NCBI RefSeq assembly: GCF_000342045.1
Contig: NZ_AONQ01000029.1
Coordinates: 1 to 54,195 of the forward strand
DNA: 54,195 nucleotides
Reading direction: 5' to 3'
Source: Paramagnetospirillum caucaseum
GTDB taxonomy: Bacteria > Pseudomonadota > Alphaproteobacteria > Rhodospirillales > Magnetospirillaceae
The notes beneath the pieces were generated by a model. It searched no databases, was not told the origin of the DNA, and saw only the letters and a list, made by a program, of their open reading frames with translations. The translations under genes and the position numbers were made by a program. This document shows, one piece after another, positions 52,040 through 54,195 of this stretch (position 1 is the first letter of the stretch; the number at the start of each line of letters is the position of its first letter).

Positions 52040-53341
52040 ATGAGCGCCGAAGTCATCAAGGAAATGTCCATGGTCAAGCAGAAGGCGATGATCGCCCGAA
52101 ACTACGACCTGCTGACCAGCACGCGGGACCACGGCCGCAAGGTGGTCTCGACCTTCGTTCCCGGCAATCTCAACGAGCTGATCATGTCGTTCGGCATGCT
52201 CAACAACCTGCCGGAGATCAACGCCATCCAGGGCGGCCTGCGCAAGCAGTCGGGCGCCTACATCATGGATGCCGAAAAGAACGGGCATTCCGAGGACGTC
52301 TGCACCTATGTGAAGGCCGATATCGGCATGATGGGGCGCGGCAACCTGGCGCCCAACGGCCAGCCGTTCCCGGCGCCCGACATGCTGCTGCTCAGCTATA
52401 CCGGCTGCTACACCTTCATGAAGTGGTTCGAACTGCTGCGCGAGGAGTACAGGTGCCCGACCGCCATGCTGCATGTCCCCTACGAGGGGGACGGGCATTC
52501 GACCAAGAATATGCGCGACTACATCGTCAAGCAGCTGAAAGAGGTGGTCATCCCCACCATGGAGCAGGTGTCGGGGGTCAAGTTCGACATCGACCGCCTG
52601 CGCGAATGCCTGAAGCTGTCGGCCAAGGCCGAGGAGGATCTGGTCTGGGTGCTGCAAAGCGCCAAGAACAAGCCGTCGCCCATCGACGCCTATTTCGGCG
52701 CCGTCTACTACGTCGGCCCGATCTTCACCGCCTTCCGCGGCACCCAGGACGCGGTGGAGTTCTACCAGATCCTGCGGGCCGAGATCGAGGAACGCATCCG
52801 CCTGGGCAAGGGGCCGGTCACCCCGGAGGGCGAGATGGGGCCGGAGCGTTATCGCCTCGTCACCGAAGGCCCGCCCAACTGGACCCATTTCCGCGAGTTC
52901 TGGAAGATGCTCTATGACGAGGGCGCGGTGGCGGTGGCCAGTTCCTACACCAAGGTCGGCGGCGTCTATGATTACGACGGCTTCCGCCACGACCCCGACC
53001 ATCCCCTGGAGAGTCTGGCCGATTACTGCCTGGGCTGCTACACCAACCGCAACCTGCCCGAGCGCATCGACATGCTGTCCAAGTACGTGCAGGATTACGA
53101 GGCCGACGGCCTGCTGATCAACTCCATCAAGAGCTGCAACAGCTTCGCCGCCGGCCAGTTGATGATCATGAAGGAAGTGGAGAAGCGCACCGGCAAGCCC
53201 GGCGCCTTCGTCGAGACCGATCTGGTCGATCCCCGCTATTTCTCGGCGGCCAACGTCAAGAACCGTCTGGAAAGCTATTTCCAGATGATCGAGCAGAAGC
53301 GGCGCGGCGGCGGTTCCGTCCCGCTGGCCGCCGCCCAGTAG
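52040..53341 (+). CDS. bcrB: Benzoyl-CoA reductase subunit B (orphan)
   Basis: This 433-residue protein of the 2-hydroxyacyl-CoA dehydratase/class I benzoyl-CoA reductase family very closely matches subunit B as I recall it from Thauera (EVIKEMSMVKQK, VSTFVPGNLNELIM, EDVCTYVKADIGMMGRGN, VEGPPNWT-type EGPPNWTHFREFW). Cys residues at 88, 123, 330, 333 and 366 (LSYTGCYTF, DYCLGCYTN, KSCNSF) can provide the [4Fe-4S] ligands. In known clusters it is made with subunits C, A and D; none is present here. It is under an operator shared with the monooxygenase/reductase gene and 11 bp upstream of a RidA gene. Partner subunits may be encoded elsewhere. Confidence 0.93.
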   Translation: MSAEVIKEMSMVKQKAMIARNYDLLTSTRDHGRKVVSTFVPGNLNELIMSFGMLNNLPEINAIQGGLRKQSGAYIMDAEKNGHSEDVCTYVKADIGMMGRGNLAPNGQPFPAPDMLLLSYTGCYTFMKWFELLREEYRCPTAMLHVPYEGDGHSTKNMRDYIVKQLKEVVIPTMEQVSGVKFDIDRLRECLKLSAKAEEDLVWVLQSAKNKPSPIDAYFGAVYYVGPIFTAFRGTQDAVEFYQILRAEIEERIRLGKGPVTPEGEMGPERYRLVTEGPPNWTHFREFWKMLYDEGAVAVASSYTKVGGVYDYDGFRHDPDHPLESLADYCLGCYTNRNLPERIDMLSKYVQDYEADGLLINSIKSCNSFAAGQLMIMKEVEKRTGKPGAFVETDLVDPRYFSAANVKNRLESYFQMIEQKRRGGGSVPLAAAQ

Positions 53342-53352
53342 GAGATCGGACG

Positions 53353-53751
53353 ATGATACGCATTCTCGCTCCCGGCCATTGGCCGAAGCCGCGCGGCTAT
53401 TCCGACGGCATGGCGGCCAGAGGCACCGTGGTGGCTATCGCCGGGCAGGTGGGGTGGACGCCGGAGCGCCGCCTCGCCGGGCCGGATTTCGTGTCCCAGG
53501 CCGCCCAGGCGCTGGACAACATCCGCACCGTCCTGGCCGAGGCGGGCGGCAAGCCCGAGCACATCATCCGCATGACCTGGTTCGTCACCAGCAAGTCGGC
53601 CTATCTCGCCGACCGCGAAGGCCTGGGCGAGGCCTACCGCTCGGTGATGGGCAAGCACTATCCGGCCATGACGGCGGTCCAGGTGGTCGCCCTGATGGTC
53701 CAGGACGCCCTGGTGGAAATCGAGGCCACGGCGGTAATCCCGGATTCGTGA
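53353..53751 (+). CDS. RidA-family protein (2)
   Basis: This is a 132-residue YjgF/RidA-family protein: VAIAGQVGWTPERR, GGKPEHIIRMTWF, KHYPAMTAVQVVALM and LVEIEATAVIPDS. Where canonical RidA has the substrate-binding Arg (VARLP) it has Leu (VVALM), as its paralog at 25860-26261 has Asp. It could bind or hydrolyse an enamine/imine CoA intermediate such as that expected from 2-aminobenzoyl-CoA reduction. The ATG follows AGGAG; it is co-transcribed with bcrB and ended by a strong hairpin. Confidence 0.9.
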   Translation: MIRILAPGHWPKPRGYSDGMAARGTVVAIAGQVGWTPERRLAGPDFVSQAAQALDNIRTVLAEAGGKPEHIIRMTWFVTSKSAYLADREGLGEAYRSVMGKHYPAMTAVQVVALMVQDALVEIEATAVIPDS

Positions 53752-53783
53752 CGCCGCCCCGGGGCGGCAGGACAAGAACCTAA

Positions 53784-53810
53784 GGGGCCGGCCTGTTTCA
53801 GGCCGGCCCC
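53784..53810 (+). terminator. Hairpin terminator after bcrB-ridA
   Basis: GGGGCCGGCCTG (53784-53795) and CAGGCCGGCCCC (53799-53810) form a perfect 12-bp stem with a TTT loop, followed by GTTCCGTCTCGTC. It lies 33 bp beyond the RidA-2 stop. Confidence 0.8.
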
Positions 53811-53994
53811 GTTCCGTCTCGTCACGCTCTGGGATGCCTCCGCCGGCTGTTCAAAAATCGGTCTCGCCGCATACGGATCGGCCTTCATATTTAGTAATTG
53901 GTAGAGTTACGTATGCTACACTGTCGTATGGCTTTAGGGATTCCCGCCGCGCGGCTGGGGCCGCGGTGGCCGGGAATTGGGAAGGCGGAGCGAT

Positions 53995-54195
53995 ATGTCG
54001 GCTGGAACGGACGGTCAGAATAACGGCTCGGGTGGCGAGCGTACGCTGTTTGACGACTTGACGGTTCTGGCCCAGTCGGCGCCGTCCGGCGGGGCGTTCG
54101 ACCGGCCCGTCTCCCATCTCCCGCGAGGGCGAGGGCGGCAATGAGGACGCCCTGAGCAACAATCTGTCTTCGCTGTCCACCGTCCATTCCGGTTC
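53995..54195 (+). pseudogene. Partial gene cut by the window edge, apparent frameshift
   Basis: A reading frame starts with ATG at 53995 (SAGTDGQNNGSGGERTLFDD) after GGAAGGCGGAG and stops at 54144 after 49 codons. From about 54120 the next frame reads on without a stop to the window end (REGEGGNEDALSNNLSSLS) with a plausible composition, so one base appears gained or lost near CATCTCCCGCGAG. The Gly/Asn/Ser-rich character resembles the start of large secreted repeat proteins, but the family cannot be named. 53811-53994 holds no other gene. Confidence 0.5.

Overview
The window is a GC-rich, gene-dense alphaproteobacterial segment. The protein set (anaerobic-type benzoyl-CoA reductase subunit B, NnrS, Crp/FNR-type regulator, several c-di-GMP proteins, LIV-type binding proteins, many TTG/GTG starts) fits a Rhodospirillales organism of the Magnetospirillum type; that assignment is inference from protein character. 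No rRNA, tRNA, CRISPR array, transposase or integrase was seen, and no stretch longer than 300 bp lacks a gene.

Left part (1-25.8 kb), mostly ordinary chromosome: a FixL/FixJ-like two-component pair, glutamate dehydrogenase, a Cache-PAS-PAS-GGDEF-EAL protein, a beta-oxidation pair (fused enoyl-CoA hydratase/3-hydroxyacyl-CoA dehydrogenase plus thiolase) next to a MarR regulator, a DUF2189 membrane protein, a D-lactate/glycolate-oxidase-type flavoprotein with an MFS transporter, a DUF326-type cysteine-rich protein, a LIV-type binding protein, a Lys/Pro-rich ribbon-helix-helix-like protein, a REC-PAS-PAS-GGDEF-EAL protein with a degenerate EAL domain, an Rcp1-like receiver, sodC, a Crp/FNR regulator with a perfect TTGAC-N4-GTCAA box upstream, a ROK kinase overlapping an NhaD-like antiporter, and a frameshifted TPR/TylF-type methyltransferase.

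Middle part (26.4-44.8 kb), the most interesting block: fifteen minus-strand genes with 4-bp overlaps or short gaps form one apparent operon, read away from a divergent TetR regulator. Gene order is two MaoC-fold proteins, thiolase, acyl-CoA ligase, HyuA and HyuB (hydantoinase/oxoprolinase/ketone carboxylase superfamily), acyl-CoA dehydrogenase, a split B12-dependent acyl-CoA mutase, a three-subunit molybdenum hydroxylase, a class III CoA-transferase, an SDR and a LIV-type binding protein. Two tandem TTTACGG-type inverted repeats lie between TetR and the operon. The combination looks like a complete CoA-dependent catabolic pathway, using ATP-dependent ring opening or carboxylation, Mo hydroxylation and B12 carbon-skeleton rearrangement, for a substrate I cannot name.

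Right part (44.8-53.8 kb): a 2-aminobenzoyl-CoA monooxygenase/reductase-type protein, a benzoate/2-aminobenzoate-type CoA ligase, a MarR regulator, an orphan benzoyl-CoA reductase subunit B, a RidA-family protein, and a divergent molybdopterin-binding/NnrS pair. A recurrent AT-rich near-palindrome (core TTTATGNATAAA, often extended by CTAT) occurs at the promoters of these units and also upstream of a second RidA gene at 26.26 kb. This defines a candidate regulon for aminoaromatic degradation. A final gene at 53,995 is cut by the window edge and appears frameshifted.
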